Shown piece after piece: positions 46,701-58,006 of a DNA stretch of 64,000 nucleotides. The DNA comes from Cichorium intybus. Taxonomy: Eukaryota > Streptophyta > Magnoliopsida > Asterales > Asteraceae. The translations under genes were made by a program, and so were the position numbers. The notes under the pieces were generated by a model. It was not told the origin of the DNA. It did no database searches and saw only the letters and a program-made list of their open reading frames with translations. The DNA is taken from NCBI GenBank assembly GCA_023525715.1, contig CM042012.1:38625189-38689188 (forward strand). Reading direction: 5' to 3'. Position 1 is the first letter of the stretch; every line of letters begins with the position of its first letter.

Positions 46701-47094
46701 GGAAACATGGAAGAGGATGTACCAGTGGACAATTGAGCCGATAAATGGCCCAGATATGTGGCCAAAATCTGGTTGTCCAACGACTTTGATGCACCCAAAA
46801 CATCATCCTCAGGTAAGTAGTTCAATAACAAATATCTCCTGTTGTTGATGATTCATATTATAATTATAAGTAAGTATTTTATTCATAATTTTGTACAAGG
46901 TGGGACGTCCAAGAATGAAGAGAAGGAGGGGGCCGGATGAATCAAATTCCCAAGGAACTCAAAGGAAAAGAGGCGTGGTTAAATTGTCTAAGAAATACGT
47001 GACAGTCACATGTAGCCTTTGTCACAATCCATGTCATAATTCAAGATCTTGCAAGGGACAAGGTGACAAAGGAAAAGGGGTGAATCAAATGTGA
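43759..47094 (+). pseudogene. MULE transposase (MudrA-type), five exons, lightly damaged
   Basis: Exons inferred: 43759-43810 (ATG, MWVIREKNEDD), 43891-45869, ~45951-46195, 46265-46812, 46900-47094, each with GT...AG borders. Domains: PB1-like N-terminus (MELQYGGSFHMQPTLEY...), acidic linker, MULE DNA-binding region (FKVGEYFPDKNVVKEAL...RIRGRC), transposase core with LLGLDGTFLKG, FISDRQK and NNVCEVFNS as the likely D-D-E positions, SWIM finger CTCRRWELTGIPCKHV, and a C-terminal basic zinc knuckle (CSLCHNPCHNSRSC). Damage: TGA at 44961-44963, a 1-nt frame change just after the third exon's start (around 45951-45961), and TAG at 46033-46035. With the solo LTR in one TIR the element is presumably immobile by itself. 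Confidence 0.85.
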
Positions 47095-48080
47095 GGTTGG
47101 TTGGAAGACTGGTAAGGGGTAATGGTTGGTAATTGTTGGCAGTGGTTATGTTTAAGAACATTAAGTTTAAGTTATGTATTCGATTGTCGGTGTGTGATGG
47201 TGAAGACTTTTTGTTATGTTGTTGAACAAGTAGTTTATGTGTATGGGTTAAGTTTAAGAATTTTAGTTATGTATTTGGGGTGGTTTGAAAGTGTTATTTG
47301 CAGTTGACACGGTTTAGAATTTGTGTGTTTGTTGTTACTTGTGTGGGTTATAAGCGTGGCAAAAATCTTAGAAAACTATCTACAACTAAGTTACAAAATA
47401 TATACGTAGTACATTTAGAACTCTTTAGAAAATAACAAAAAAATATCAATATTCCGTAAAAAATTATTAAGTAAACCCTAGGTCATTATAACCTCCTATT
47501 AAATACCAAAAAGTTTTCTCGCTAGGTCATTATAACCTCTTCCCTTCGCCGTGTAAACCCTAGGTCATTATAACCTCTGCAGATCATTTATAACTTATGT
47601 ATTTGGGGTGGTTTGCGTCTGAATTTGTGAACTTTCATGAATATGTGTGTGTTTGTTAGTACTTATGTCGGTTTCTAAATGTCATTTGCAATTTCAAGTG
47701 TTAAATATTTGTGTGCTTGATATTTGAATATTTGTTTATTTGTTATTTCACTATTTGTGTGTTTGTTAATACTTGTGTGGGTTTTAAACGTGGCAAATGA
47801 CTTAGAAAAGTATGTACAGGTAAGTTACAATATATACATGTAGTACATTACCAAATTTCAAACACAGGGAAAATGACAAATAAAAATAATCGCTAGGGCA
47901 TTAACAAATACACAAATAATTTAATCTTATGTAAATGACAAATTAAAATATATGAATAATCTGCAAACAACATTCAATTATGGCTAGGTCATGATAACCT
48001 CCTACTAACTAGAACATTTAATTAACGCTAAGTCATTATAACCGCTTCCCTTCGCCGTGTAAACGTCTCTTCATCTGCAG
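47095..48080 (+). repeat. MULE internal spacer with two direct repeat blocks
   Basis: Blocks at ~47330-47590 and ~47765-48080 are similar. They share 'acttgtgtgggtt.taa.cgtggcaaa', 'agttacaa.atatata', and several copies of 'ctaggtcattataacct' followed by 'cttcccttcgccgtgtaaac'. This second copy runs into the promoter of the ORF at 48204. No gene seen here. Confidence 0.7.
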
Positions 48081-48127
48081 ATCTTGTTGTCTACCATTTC
48101 CATACCAATCGACTACCTGTTGGGGCT

Positions 48128-48134
48128 ATATAAG
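48128..48134 (+). promoter_or_regulatory. TATA box for the MULE small ORF
   Basis: TATATAA in the context GGGGCTATATAAGG is a near-consensus plant TATA box, 70 bp upstream of ATG 48204. That leaves a ~40-nt leader if initiation is 30 bp downstream. It supports the ORF as an expressed unit of the element. Confidence 0.6.
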
Positions 48135-48203
48135 GAACTGCAAGGTTCCTGCATCACACATCTTCACGCCAATTACAAACACATAACCTCTTGTATTACA
48201 GAC

Positions 48204-48518
48204 ATGAAAGGTAAAGACTTGGAAGCGATGCTAAAAAACCTAATCCACAAAACGGAGAACAATCGTAGGTTCATAAAGGAGTTGGAACACATGATACAAG
48301 CAGACTATGATGTGCGCAAAGAACTTTTCGAAGAGCAGAATACAAAACCACGCTACATGAACTACGTGATAGCTCAGGCTACAATGAGGGAGAGCAAAGC
48401 AAGCGCGGTGAAGATAATGAATCTTATCTACGACATGCAAAATCTTTTGGAAGCCGAAGTGGAGAACTACAAAGGGAAAAAGAAGTTGATCAAATATGAG
48501 TGTGATTTCGAGAAGTAA
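48204..48518 (+). CDS. Small coiled-coil protein encoded in the MULE (104 aa), unknown function
   Basis: ATG at 48204 follows the TATA box; the frame is open further upstream but without an ATG. The product MKGKDLEAMLKNLIHKTENN... is Glu/Lys-rich and almost entirely predictable as helix, with heptad-like spacing (LEAML..LI...; IMNLIYDMQNLLEAEVEN). There is no membrane segment, no zinc ligands and no family I recognise. It sits downstream of the transposase, in the same orientation, between it and the right TIR, the place of mudrB in maize MuDR; I see no similarity to MURB. It could be a MULE accessory protein or a captured host fragment. The frame is uninterrupted although the transposase has decayed. 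Confidence 0.6.
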   Translation: MKGKDLEAMLKNLIHKTENNRRFIKELEHMIQADYDVRKELFEEQNTKPRYMNYVIAQATMRESKASAVKIMNLIYDMQNLLEAEVENYKGKKKLIKYECDFEK

Positions 48519-49047
48519 ATCAAAGGGATGTCGAAGGGGTAGAATTCCAGGTTTTGGGTAACGTACTCTGTTTAGGTCATATACTTTCTCGGTGTCTATA
48601 GTATGTTCGTTTCTTGTTTAACAGTCGGTACTTAAAACATCAAAATGTAATCTTTTGTTTGGACGAAATATATCTACGAAATTTTGCTTTAATCTAGACA
48701 TTTGCTGAGATTTAATCTCAAAACCCCCTTGAAATCTCATTATCCCCCACCCCCTCAATACCATGTAGACAGTTGCTGTGATTTAATGTATATAAGAATG
48801 ATATTACTACCACGATGACCTTGTGATGATACACAAATGACCATAAAAATTTAGTTAACATTCATTAATTTGTTGATGGATATTACAAAACAGTTCATAC
48901 GTGAACAGATTTCAAAAATATGAAGTAGTAATTTTCTAACAATACTAGTAGACATAAAAATATGAACTTCAAGATCAAACACCCCAAAATGTGAATTTCT
49001 TGGAACACGATTCCATTAACAGTTAACTAATTAGTAAATACCCTAAC
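48519..49047. other. MULE spacer between two convergent small ORFs
   Basis: No ORF. The two small genes (plus strand ending at 48518, minus strand ending at 49048) point at each other, so this would hold both 3' ends. An AATAAA-type signal is not evident close to either stop. Confidence 0.4.
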
Positions 49048-49341
49048 CTATTCAAATGTGGTAAACATCCAGTAGATGAGGAAAAAAATCCACGAAACAA
49101 CAAGAACCATCCTGTACCATCGAGCTACCCTGAGTTCACCTTCAAGTCGAGTTATTTCATCCATATGCATCCGCCTCGCTTGCAACAAACCTGGAATTAT
49201 CATCAACGATCTACGACACATCGGAGGGTCCGACCAACCCACAAACCCACACTGTTGACATCTCCAGAAACGCCGCCCTGGATTAAGATTAGTCCATCAG
49301 GTACACAGACTTGCTTGCCTCCCGCATATGCAGAAGACCAT
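49048..49341 (-). pseudogene. GRF-type zinc-finger protein with C-terminal membrane helix, one in-frame stop
   Basis: On the minus strand, ATG at 49341 starts MVFCICGRQASLCT, followed by TGA at 49297-49299, then in the same frame WTNLNPGRRFWRCQQCGF, GWSDPPMCRRS and so on to 49048. This is the GRF zinc-finger pattern: C-x-C-G, NPGRRF, C..CG, W.DPPMC. After a short Arg/Glu-rich helix, the last ~22 residues are hydrophobic (MVLVVSWIFFLIYWMF) and look like a tail-anchor. In the consensus the stop position is Ser of TSWT. Such small GRF-plus-transmembrane proteins are common in plants; their role is unknown. An alternative longer N-terminus is open to 49497. Confidence 0.75.
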
Positions 49342-49468
49342 AGCTGCTTCGTGAATTCCTCGAGTTCTCCCACACCAAATGTGTGTGTTGATAATGTTCG
49401 ACATTTGAAGTAAAGGACATGTGTTTCCCGCTTGTAATAAGTTGCAACGAAGTATCCAAATTGAAATG

Positions 49469-49652
49469 ACGAATATACCCCCACATGAACGGCACATGTT
49501 GGGGGTTTAACGTTGGAGAATTGACGGTAACGTTGACAGGGACCAATGTGTCCGTTTAAGGAAAGTTAAGTGACTCATCTAGTGTAAATCCAATAGTTGG
49601 ATGCTCAGTGTTAGTTTTGGTAAACCACAGGGACCATCTGTGTAATTTACTC
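49469..49652 (-). repeat. MULE right terminal inverted repeat
   Basis: Reverse complement of 43424-43600 plus the terminal GAGTAAAT. It ends exactly before the TSD taatttggg (49653-49661). The N-terminal extension of the GRF ORF, if used, would start inside it. Confidence 0.9.
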
Positions 49653-49661
49653 TAATTTGGG

Positions 49662-50320
49662 TGAATTCTGGACAAAGGACCAAATTGCCCCTAAGTTCAT
49701 TCCTTAGAAAAATTTACACTTTTACTTATTATCTTTCCCTGATTTTCCTCTAGCCATAACGTTTTCATACTGTATCCAAATGTTGCAAATCTTATACCTT
49801 TAGAAAGGTGAGAATGAGCTTAATACCTTCCTTCTACTGAATTAAGACTGAATCTCTCTAAATTTTCCGTCACAGTCCTTCAAACATGGACACTTGACCA
49901 TTTTTGTCACTTTTTGACCATCTTTAACCCTTTATAACTTCTTTGTCATAAGTCCAAAAGACCCATATCTTTTTCCTAATTTTTTATTGCATCAAAATCT
50001 ACAAAAGTCTTCTTGATGACTTTTTCCCAAATCGTTATAGATTTTTATATCTAAATTTTTTAAAATTTAACAATTAATCTTTTCACTTTTGCCCCCAAGT
50101 TTCCCATTTTGCCCTCGGGATTTCAAAACATGTTTCCAATTGAAGTAACACTTCATTATGACTTAATAAAATGTCTTGAAACATAAATTCCCATATTTTT
50201 ACCTCCTTTGACGATTTTGCCCTTGCATTCTATAAGAAATAATTACAACTTTAAACTTTTTAAACACCAATATACTATATAATTCATTCATTATCTTATA
50301 TAAATTTTTTGGTTGTCACA
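49662..50320 (-). repeat. Remaining part of the split solo LTR (37825-50320)
   Basis: It begins after the MULE TSD and ends with GGTTGTCACA at 50320. It has the 'gaccaaattgcccc' and 'tttttgtcactttttgacca' phrases seen in LTRs of this type, and no ORF. On the minus strand this is the LTR's 5' end, TGTGACAACC. Confidence 0.8.
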
Positions 50321-50327
50321 ACTTGAA

Positions 50328-51285
50328 CTATCCTGAATGCGGCCTAGTCAACTTGAACCATCCTTTTAGCACATCGGGTATAGCGAGCAATGCCATCCAT
50401 GCTTCTCGCGTATTCTTAGACCCGGAGAATATGTGAAACGCAGTTAGGAATAAAGGGTCAGTTGGGTCTAATTCAAGTATCTTTAACTTCTCATGACACT
50501 CATCAATTGTTGGCCCATCATTGCCTTTAATCAATATTTGCAAAGCTTTTTGCATGTCTCTTGCCAAGTCGTCATGATTGATAGAAGTTTTTGTGGTTTT
50601 AGCCTTCTTACTCGGTCTAGCAATACTTGGAGAAGGCTCAGGGGTTGGAGAAACTGGATCAACTGTGTCACTGGGATGTGGATCAACATAAGGCTCAAGA
50701 GTTGGTTCGGTTGGATGATTGGAAGTTCCATCATCTTTCATGTTATCGAAGGAGTTGTCTGTAATCTGAAGAACTGGGAGTGGGACACGGCGACAAGAAG
50801 ATGACCCAGCCGCCGATGTGGTTTGGGCCGGGGTGTACCTGTAGCTACCAGTAGCACTACGACCATCAAACAAAGTTGCACAAAGTTCTGGATAAAGCAA
50901 TGGGTGTGTTTTTAATGGCGCGGCTTTTGGATGTCCCTAAACCAAAATTTATAAACTAATATAAGAATATGTTCCAATATTGGAGTTACTCGATTAAAAA
51001 ATTAGACATAAACATACCTTTTTAAATTCTTCCCACTCCTCGTTCGTTAAGGTAAAAGTGTTTGTTTGAGAATTGTAGATGTTTCCCGTTTTGTTTCTCA
51101 AATAAGCCCATCCAACATACTTGGCTTTTAGATTGTCGTAAGCATTTTTCAATTTTTTTGACTTAATTCAAGACCAAACCGTTCTTGTAGAACGTTTCCT
51201 AACTTATTCCATGATTCTTTGAGCAAACTTAAGCCTCTCCTACCCACCCTAGTTGCTCGTTAGTCCATTGATGCTTTTCACCCAT
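50328..51285 (-). pseudogene. Harbinger ORF1, Myb/SANT-like DNA-binding protein
   Basis: ATG at 51285 reads MGEKHQWTNEQLGWVGEA, then TAA at 51229-51231 and at least one frame change. Later in exon 1 the frame gives NAYDNLKAKYVGWAYLRNK and NTFTLTNEEWEEFKK, typical of plant Myb/SANT-like (Myb_DNA-bind_3) proteins of PIF/Harbinger. An 81-bp intron (50937-51017, GTATGT...GGTTTAG) precedes an intact exon 2 (50328-50936): a Ser/Pro/Thr-rich linker and a helical C-terminal part (AFHIFSGSKNTREAWMAL) ending at TAG 50328. In this superfamily ORF1 works with the transposase in binding the ends. Exon 1 is degraded, so no functional protein is expected. Confidence 0.8.
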
Positions 51286-51503
51286 TTAAATAAGCTACAT
51301 ATGATCCAAATAAACCAAATTCAGCAACTAAACTAGCAATCAGGAACAAATTAGAAGCAACAATTAGAAGCAAAAAATCAGCAATAAACAACAACAAACA
51401 CCTAAAAAAGACCAAGCCATTATCAATTTAAATGAACAAACACACCAACAATAACAATTTCAGAATCCTTATCAATCAGGAACAAATTCAGAAGAACAAT
51501 TTT
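51286..51503 (-). other. Harbinger ORF1 leader / intron region
   Basis: A-rich with loosely repeated 'caattagaagcaa' and 'aacaacaacaaacacc' phrases that continue at 60649 after the inserted retrotransposon. No ORF. Confidence 0.5.
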
Positions 51504-54121
51504 TGTAATGATCCAAAAATCTTGAATTTATATTCAAAATAATGCCTAATGTAAAGATCAAATATTTTGAAAGTATTAAAATAATTTATTGGGAAATGTA
51601 GTAAAATTCCAAGAGGTTGGAGAAAAATGGTGAAAAAGGGCAAAATGGTCATTTGCCATCCAAATAACTTTTAAGTAGAGAAAATATGATTTTTGGAGCT
51701 ATTATGTAATAAAATAAACTTAAAAGAGGAATTTGGAGTTTTGTGACAGTTTTACAAAAGTTGTAATAAAAAGGGGTAATTTGGTCATTTTACCATGAAA
51801 AGGGTAATTTGGTCATTTTACCATGAAGAGGGTAATTTGGTCTTTTGGCCATACACAGAAATCATTATGAAGTTATAATTCCAGTTTAGGACTAAAAATG
51901 TAAGAAACTTAGTCTTATGTGATAAAAACTGATTTTTGTGGCCAAAGTTCAAGAAATGGAACTTGAGGGGCTAGAGTGTAATTATGGAAGTATAAATAGG
52001 AGAAAATATCTCCTATCCTTGAGCTGGTCATTTAGAAGTTACGGGAGAAATTCTTGAAGCTACGATCTCTGAAAATCAAGAAGGTTGAACAAGGAATCGA
52101 ATTAGTAGCTTGAATATTAAAGAATCTCAAGCAATAAGGTTAGTAATTGAAGTTATAACCTATGTGTTCTTGGTGGGTTTTGTGTGGATAAATTAGAAAC
52201 TGAAATTTCAGTATGATCCATGATAACCATCTGATTTTTAAGTTTAAAACTATATGATAAGAACTTGTGATTGAAACAAATGAATTTAGTGATTTTGTGG
52301 ATTTTGGGGTTTTTGGTTCAAGAACCCTAATTTCTGCATTTATGCAATTGGGTTGATTCCAATGGTTAAAACCTGATGTTAATGGATGGTTTTAGTATTA
52401 GAATAAACCCAGAATGATTAAGAACTGGAATAAGGACTTAATGTGCAAAAACAGGGAGTTGCAGTGCAAAAATCGGACTGAAATGAACCTGCCCAGAAAG
52501 AGCACGAGTCGTGCTCATTATGCACGAGTCGTGCTCTCCCTGCACTTCAAAGTATGTTTCCATTTAAAGCAAACACGGGTCGTGCTCTTATAGGCTTAGA
52601 TTTTGCACGGGTCGTGTGTTTCAAAGAGGATTTTTTGGACTCGGAAACATGCTAGACATGTCCAAATGACTCCAAACTTTAAGTACAAGTCCATAATGGT
52701 TTGAAAGTGGTGGAATAAATTTTTAATAGAGGATACGACCTCTCGAGGGTGCTATAGCAGTGTACGTATAGAATACGACTCAAATAAAGTTAGTTATTCA
52801 AAAGTTATATACTTGTTTTGACCTATATGAGTATGAGAAGGACTCCAATGAGTTATAGAGTCAGTTAGAATGAATGTTAATGTATAATATGTTAATTATA
52901 GGTTTATGTCAAATGATTATCGGATCTCGAAAGAGTATGAATACAAGGGATGTTTAGACAATCTACTAGCAATACATGAGATGAGTACATGCAATATTTT
53001 TACTCATTCTGGGGTACATGGCAAGTAAGTATTTTCAAGATTTCTTATAAAATCTCTTTATGTGAAATTATATGTAAGAGTATTATTTCTAACTTGTTGT
53101 GAAGTATGATGCTATATTTGAAGTTATGTTTTGAACTACAAGTTAAATTAAGTGAAAGTATGTTGGTCTATGAACCAATTATGTGAAAGTATATTTTTAT
53201 TACAAGTTATATATGTTTTAAAGTATGAATAGGCATAGAGCCATAAGATGTTTAAGAAGTATGTTTTGGTTACAAACCGTATATGTTTTCAAGTAAAAAT
53301 GGCATATAGCCATAATATGTTGGAAAAGTATGATTTGGCACTTATACTTAGCCACTATGTATATGAATGTAAGTATTGTTCAAGTAAGCAGAAGGTATTT
53401 TGTGCGACTGGTATTTGAAGCAAGCAATGATAGTAAGGGAACTATGTTCCACCTACCCGGGTTAGGTATGGAGTCTACTGGGGAAAAAGCCCCATCGCGA
53501 AGTAGATTTCCTAAGCAACTTCTATGGTGAGGATTGATCTGTTCTTTCTAACCGTAGAGACTTGGGGTATCACTTATGGTGATTAAAGCCCTAAGTATAA
53601 AAATCCAGCAAGTTTATGATACCATTCAAAGAAAGTAAGAAAGATGCTATTTTTGCAAAGTATATTACGAAATAGAAAGATGCTATTTTTGTAGAGTATT
53701 TTATGAAATGATTTTGAAAAGTAAAGAGTTGTAGTATGTTACTACTATAAAGTTTTGAAAAATGTTTTATGTTAGTAGTTTTATAAAAAGGCTGGAAAAA
53801 GAAGTTAAATGTTTGATTCTAAAACTCATGTAACTCACGAGGCATTATTGTCTTACGTATTCTATGTTTTGCCATGTATTCCAGGTTAAATGCTATGCTA
53901 TAATTGGATGAAGTTTAGCTGGAGTGGAGCTCGAGTTAGCTCCTATCATGGGCTCAAGGTTTAATCCTTACTTGCTTACTATGGTTAATTTTGGTATGGA
54001 TTTGTAACACCCACAGTTTTTAAACATGTAAATTATTGGTTTTTGATAAACCATATTTTTGTATTCATGAACTTTTATGAAAAACCATAGTATTTGCAAA
54101 CTGTAGAAATGGGGTGTCACA
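51504..54121 (+). repeat. LARD-like 5' LTR
   Basis: Contains a pair of GCACGAGTCGTGC motifs offset by exactly 20 bp (52502, 52522), another related pair offset by 32 bp (52573, 52605), a splice-donor-like site (degraded here to AGATGAGTAC at 52979), and micro-palindromes at 53130-53345 (GGC-ATAGA-GCC, GGT-TACAA-ACC, GGC-ATATA-GCC and others). The short frames inside the LTR are chance. Confidence 0.92.
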
Positions 54122-54124
54122 AGT

Positions 54125-54137
54125 TGGTATCAGAGCC
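54125..54137 (+). other. LARD-like element primer binding site
   Basis: TGGTATCAGAGCC, three bases after the LTR, is complementary to the 3' end of tRNA-iMet. Confidence 0.9.
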
Positions 54138-56093
54138 ATAGTTTAAGCGAATTAGGATTGGCTTGTTCCACTCATAGGCTTAAACTCATGCTATAGGAAT
54201 GTTAGTTTATGAAAGTATGTTATATGATGTCTTAAATGATTAAGATATTATGTATTACTTAAGATATGTAGATATATATATAACACTAGGAAGTGTTAAG
54301 ATAACGTTTAGAGTGAGCAAAAATCTGACCGTTAGGAAAATTGTATGATATGTTTCGTAACCGTCTAAATCTATTAAAGACTATGTTTATAATGTAGTAA
54401 GATTTCTAGTATTGATCACCATGTATTTATAAATGATGTTAAATGTTAAAGGAACCAGTGTCCCATGAGATCTTATGATAACAGCAGAATCAATATGTAT
54501 AGGCGATTATGGTAATATGGGCCTGTATTATCATAATCATAGGATATGTATTGAGACTGGTGGAATCGTAAAGAGATTATGGTAATCTGGTGGGTAAGAG
54601 TTTTGAAGAGGGTAGTAAGTATAACATAGGAACTATATGCATATGTAATAAAAACAAGTAAGACTATAAGTATTAAAAGATAGTGTAGTGGATATATACC
54701 CCTCAATATGGTAAAGTAAAAGAAATAATGTGATAATTAATACTTCTTAGACAGATTGAAAGACACTAAAATATATGGCCGTCAAGGCGAGAGGAAGTAT
54801 GAATAAGAGCAACTAAAAGAAGAATTGTGGGTATAGATTACCGATATGAGAGTTGTAAGACTCTTACATGAAGGATGAAAATTATAAGCAGAGTGTATTA
54901 ATATTATAAAATTTTGTAATAATAAAAGAGTGGTAAAGAAGAGTTTAATGCAAGCAAGTGGTGTGCATTGGGCATGACCATTGAATTTAAAATTTTCTTT
55001 GAAGGACGTATGAATAGTAAATACATAAAAGAAGCAGAATATCGTTGTAAGACGATAAGATTAAAACTATGAGAAAAGCTAAAGATAGAATATGGCAATG
55101 CAAAAAGGAAATGGAAGACTAACTTCCAGATTTGAACAAAGAAGATAAATAAAAGTGTCCAAAGAATGGACAATTGAATAAGTTATAAGTATAGTGGTGA
55201 GTCAAGTAAAGAGACAAGTAGCAGGATAACTGAAGAGTAAATAAAGGTGAAGAATGAGGAATGATCGGTACAAAAGTCCAATAGCTTCGTTGTGCATAGT
55301 CGAAAAGAAAGAAGTTTAAGTAAAGCAAGGATATTATGCCTTGTTTACTACAACATAAACGTATGGAAACCATTTTGAGGTGATAAGTTGAATGCTATAT
55401 TTACATATAGATTTGGAAGTTGTTGGCACGAATTGGCCTGTAAAAGAAGTGGCATTCAAATGAAGATGCACATACATGATGTACCCGAACAAAATAGTAA
55501 TTGTGAATCAAAGTCTGCAAAGATTATTACTTAATGTAAAGTAATAGCAGACTGTAACTATTTGTAAGTTATGACAGGCGTCGCAACGTGTAAAACGATT
55601 ATGAAGATTCTTGGTTGTTTCCAAGGAACTTTTTTATGACAGAAGTTGGAATCTAGTCAAAGTTAAGGGTTAACAAGTCTGAAGACTGAAGGTAGAGCAT
55701 GCCTACCCAACAAGCATAGAAAGCAGTTCGAATAGTAAATTGTTAAATTATTTCTTAAAAGAAAAATATTAAAAGTTGTCCCAGGATAAATAAAATATTA
55801 AGTTAAGAGGTGCTAGGTCTAGCACCTGATGGTAAGAATTTGGAAAAAAAATGGTAAAAAGATAATTATAAAACTTGCGTTGCATCACCATGGAAGAGAT
55901 GATTACAGAAACGAAATCCTGACATAAAGGTCAGTTAATATAGTATGGCAATGAAGAATTTGGTCGCAAAGTCCGTTTGGAACAAAGTAAGTTAATATAA
56001 TTTCGAATGTGAAGAAAGAATAAAATTGTTTCATAATTGTGAGAAGTGGTCGGTACATAGTTAATGATTATGAAATGTAAGGACACGTATAAG

Positions 56094-56177
<84 letters not shown>

Positions 56178-58006
56178 AAAGAAAGAATGAGTGTGAAGTT
56201 TATATAATATACAAGAGTGAGATAGTGTATTTGGCATATAATTTCGGAATGCAAAAGAATGAAAGATAACGATAGAATTAATGGGAGTTGTGTATCATCT
56301 AAAGATACATAAGAAGTAAGTCTTATAAAAACAAAATGAAAGAATAATGTAATGTGTTAGGTATGTAGCCTATAACACATGGAAAAGATGGTAAAAGATG
56401 TAAAGGGAGAAACTTCGAGTTCAAGACTAGAAAGTTTATATGTAAAATGTATGAAATGTAAAGATTGAAAGTCTATAAAAAAAATTTGTGGTAAATTATA
56501 TGGTTATGAAAGAAGTGTATACTTAATAAGTATAATGAGAGAAAACAAGTATAGAGTAATGAGTGAGAATGGTGGTTGAGGATTGAGTCAAGAAATTGTC
56601 ATGGGACGAAAATGGTTAAAATATCTAGTTGAGTTCTTAAATCAAATGAGAATTAGGTGTATATATGTGTATATATTATACAATTAAGAACTTATAAGCA
56701 TGTGTTAAGAAATTATTTGAGGCAATGAGATATATCTTATTGTCAAGATAGAATCATTTTATGACCAAAAGCATATAAAGTTGGTAATTAAATTCTTGAC
56801 AGCTTTGACTTTTATAAGAGTCAAACTTAGAATACGTATATAAAAAATTTTATTTGGAGTGTATAAGAAATATATTGAAATAGAGCCCAGAATTATAAAG
56901 TACTAGATGTAACAAACTAGAAACACCAAAGAATCCATGTGGTAAAGTCGGGATGCAAAGTAGTAATCAAACGGTAAAAGAGAGACAAAATTTATGTGTA
57001 AAAGTCTAAAGTGGGACAAGAATTTGAGAATTGATATCTGTAATCAAGAAGTTAATAAATATGATTTGTGAAATTTAATTGCATCACAGGATGATAATTA
57101 TGAACAAAGTAATAAGTATGAGATTTTATAATATGTTTAAAAAAAAGCGGTATATCGTTTTAACATTTTTAAAATGAGATATACAGATTATGTTCGAAAT
57201 AGAAAAGTAAGAATGTAAAGTGTAACGAAAAGAAGAGAATGTAATCCTTAAAAAATGGTAATAAACCAGGAGTCATTAGCAGAGATACAAAAAGAATTAA
57301 ATTGAACTATCCATGTAATAACACAGGAGCAAAAGAAATAAGAAAAGAGAAAGGTGAGAATGAATAAGAATGTTATAAGAGAAGAAAAAGAAGTTATGTT
57401 TAAGTAAAATGTCCGTTAAAGGACGAAATATTTATTTTAAGGGAGAGATATTATGTATTTATAAATTGTATAAATACAAATTTCGCCAAATTGTATCTGG
57501 AAAATGTTTTATAAGTAAAGAATATGATTAGTATAATCTCATGAAATTTTGGTAAAGATATGAGAAGAATTACAAAGTTAACTGCTATTCTTGATAAAAG
57601 TATGAAAGTATGAAACCATTTTGTAAGATAAGTTTTACTAAAAGAGTTGTATATGAAATGAGGTAAAAGGGAATATAAATAGAACATGGGATGGATGAAT
57701 TAATGAGGAAATGAAGCAGAACTATGAAACCTTTTATGAGGAATTGAAAGAATTATTCAGGAGGAAAAGACTGTGTTAATTCCTCATAATAAATTGAAAG
57801 TAGAAACCTCTAAAGGTTGATTAAGAACCAAAAGTAACTCTGGAAGGAAATACTGAAAAGATAAAAGAATAAAAAAATATGATTATGTGTCGATAAAAGG
57901 AAATAACTACTATGAACCAAACTTTGGCTGAGAGCCTTTGAAGAGGAGGGAGAAGTGATCCCTTAAATTAATAGTTGTGTGATGATTCCGAGGACGGAAT
58001 CCCATT
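54138..58006 (+). other. LARD-like internal domain, non-coding, C-poor
   Basis: 3.9 kb of A-rich, strikingly C-poor plus-strand sequence. Only scattered short frames exist and none resembles gag, protease, RT or integrase. A perfect (TA)n tract of ~79 bp lies at 56096-56174. Two stretches look like the usual end of a Gypsy polyprotein and its purine tract, 'ggacgaaatatttattttaagggagag' (57421-57447) and 'gaggacggaatcccattaagggggagg' (57990-58016). The internal part may therefore derive from a decayed or rearranged pol end. Confidence 0.7.
56096..56174. repeat. (TA)n microsatellite
   Basis: About 39 uninterrupted TA dinucleotides. Confidence 0.97.

Larger units (their letters stand above)
40990..49652 (+). 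mobile_element. MULE (Mutator-like) DNA transposon with long TIRs, 9-bp TSD
   Basis: The terminal inverted repeat begins GAGTAAATTACAC.GATGG and is about 185 bp: the left arm is 40990-40997 plus 43424-43600 and the right arm 49469-49652. TSD taatttggg is at 40981-40989 and 49653-49661. The left arm is interrupted after eight bases by a solo LTR. It carries a MudrA-type transposase gene on the plus strand, a small coiled-coil ORF (plus) and a GRF zinc-finger ORF (minus). Without the solo LTR the element is ~6.2 kb, in the usual size range of autonomous MULEs. Confidence 0.93.
37825..50320 (-). mobile_element. Solo LTR of a long-LTR Gypsy-type retrotransposon, TSD acttg, split by a MULE
   Basis: The termini are TGTAACGCCCC (37825) and GTTGTCACA (50320), flanked by acttg at 37820-37824 and 50321-50325. 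The LTR body is 37825-40989 plus 49662-50320 (~3.8 kb). Segments at 38455-38720 are the reverse complement of segments in the 51504-54121 LTR ('gggcttta atcacc', 'gatacccc aagtct', 'agtctattgggg'), so it is a related family in opposite orientation. There is no PBS, gag or pol. Inner features: splice-donor-like AGGTGAGTAC (minus, 39289-39298) and GGC-N5-GCC repeats (38840-39070). Confidence 0.85.

Noticed and set aside
43419..49650. MULE with no TSD and TIR starting TAAATTACAC
   Set aside because: The missing tip (GAG plus duplicated taaat) is on the far side of the solo LTR, which gives a 9-bp TSD.
53330..53530. 66-codon ORF, repeated at 59852-60052
   Set aside because: Identical only because it lies in the two LTRs. 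No domain, no coding bias.
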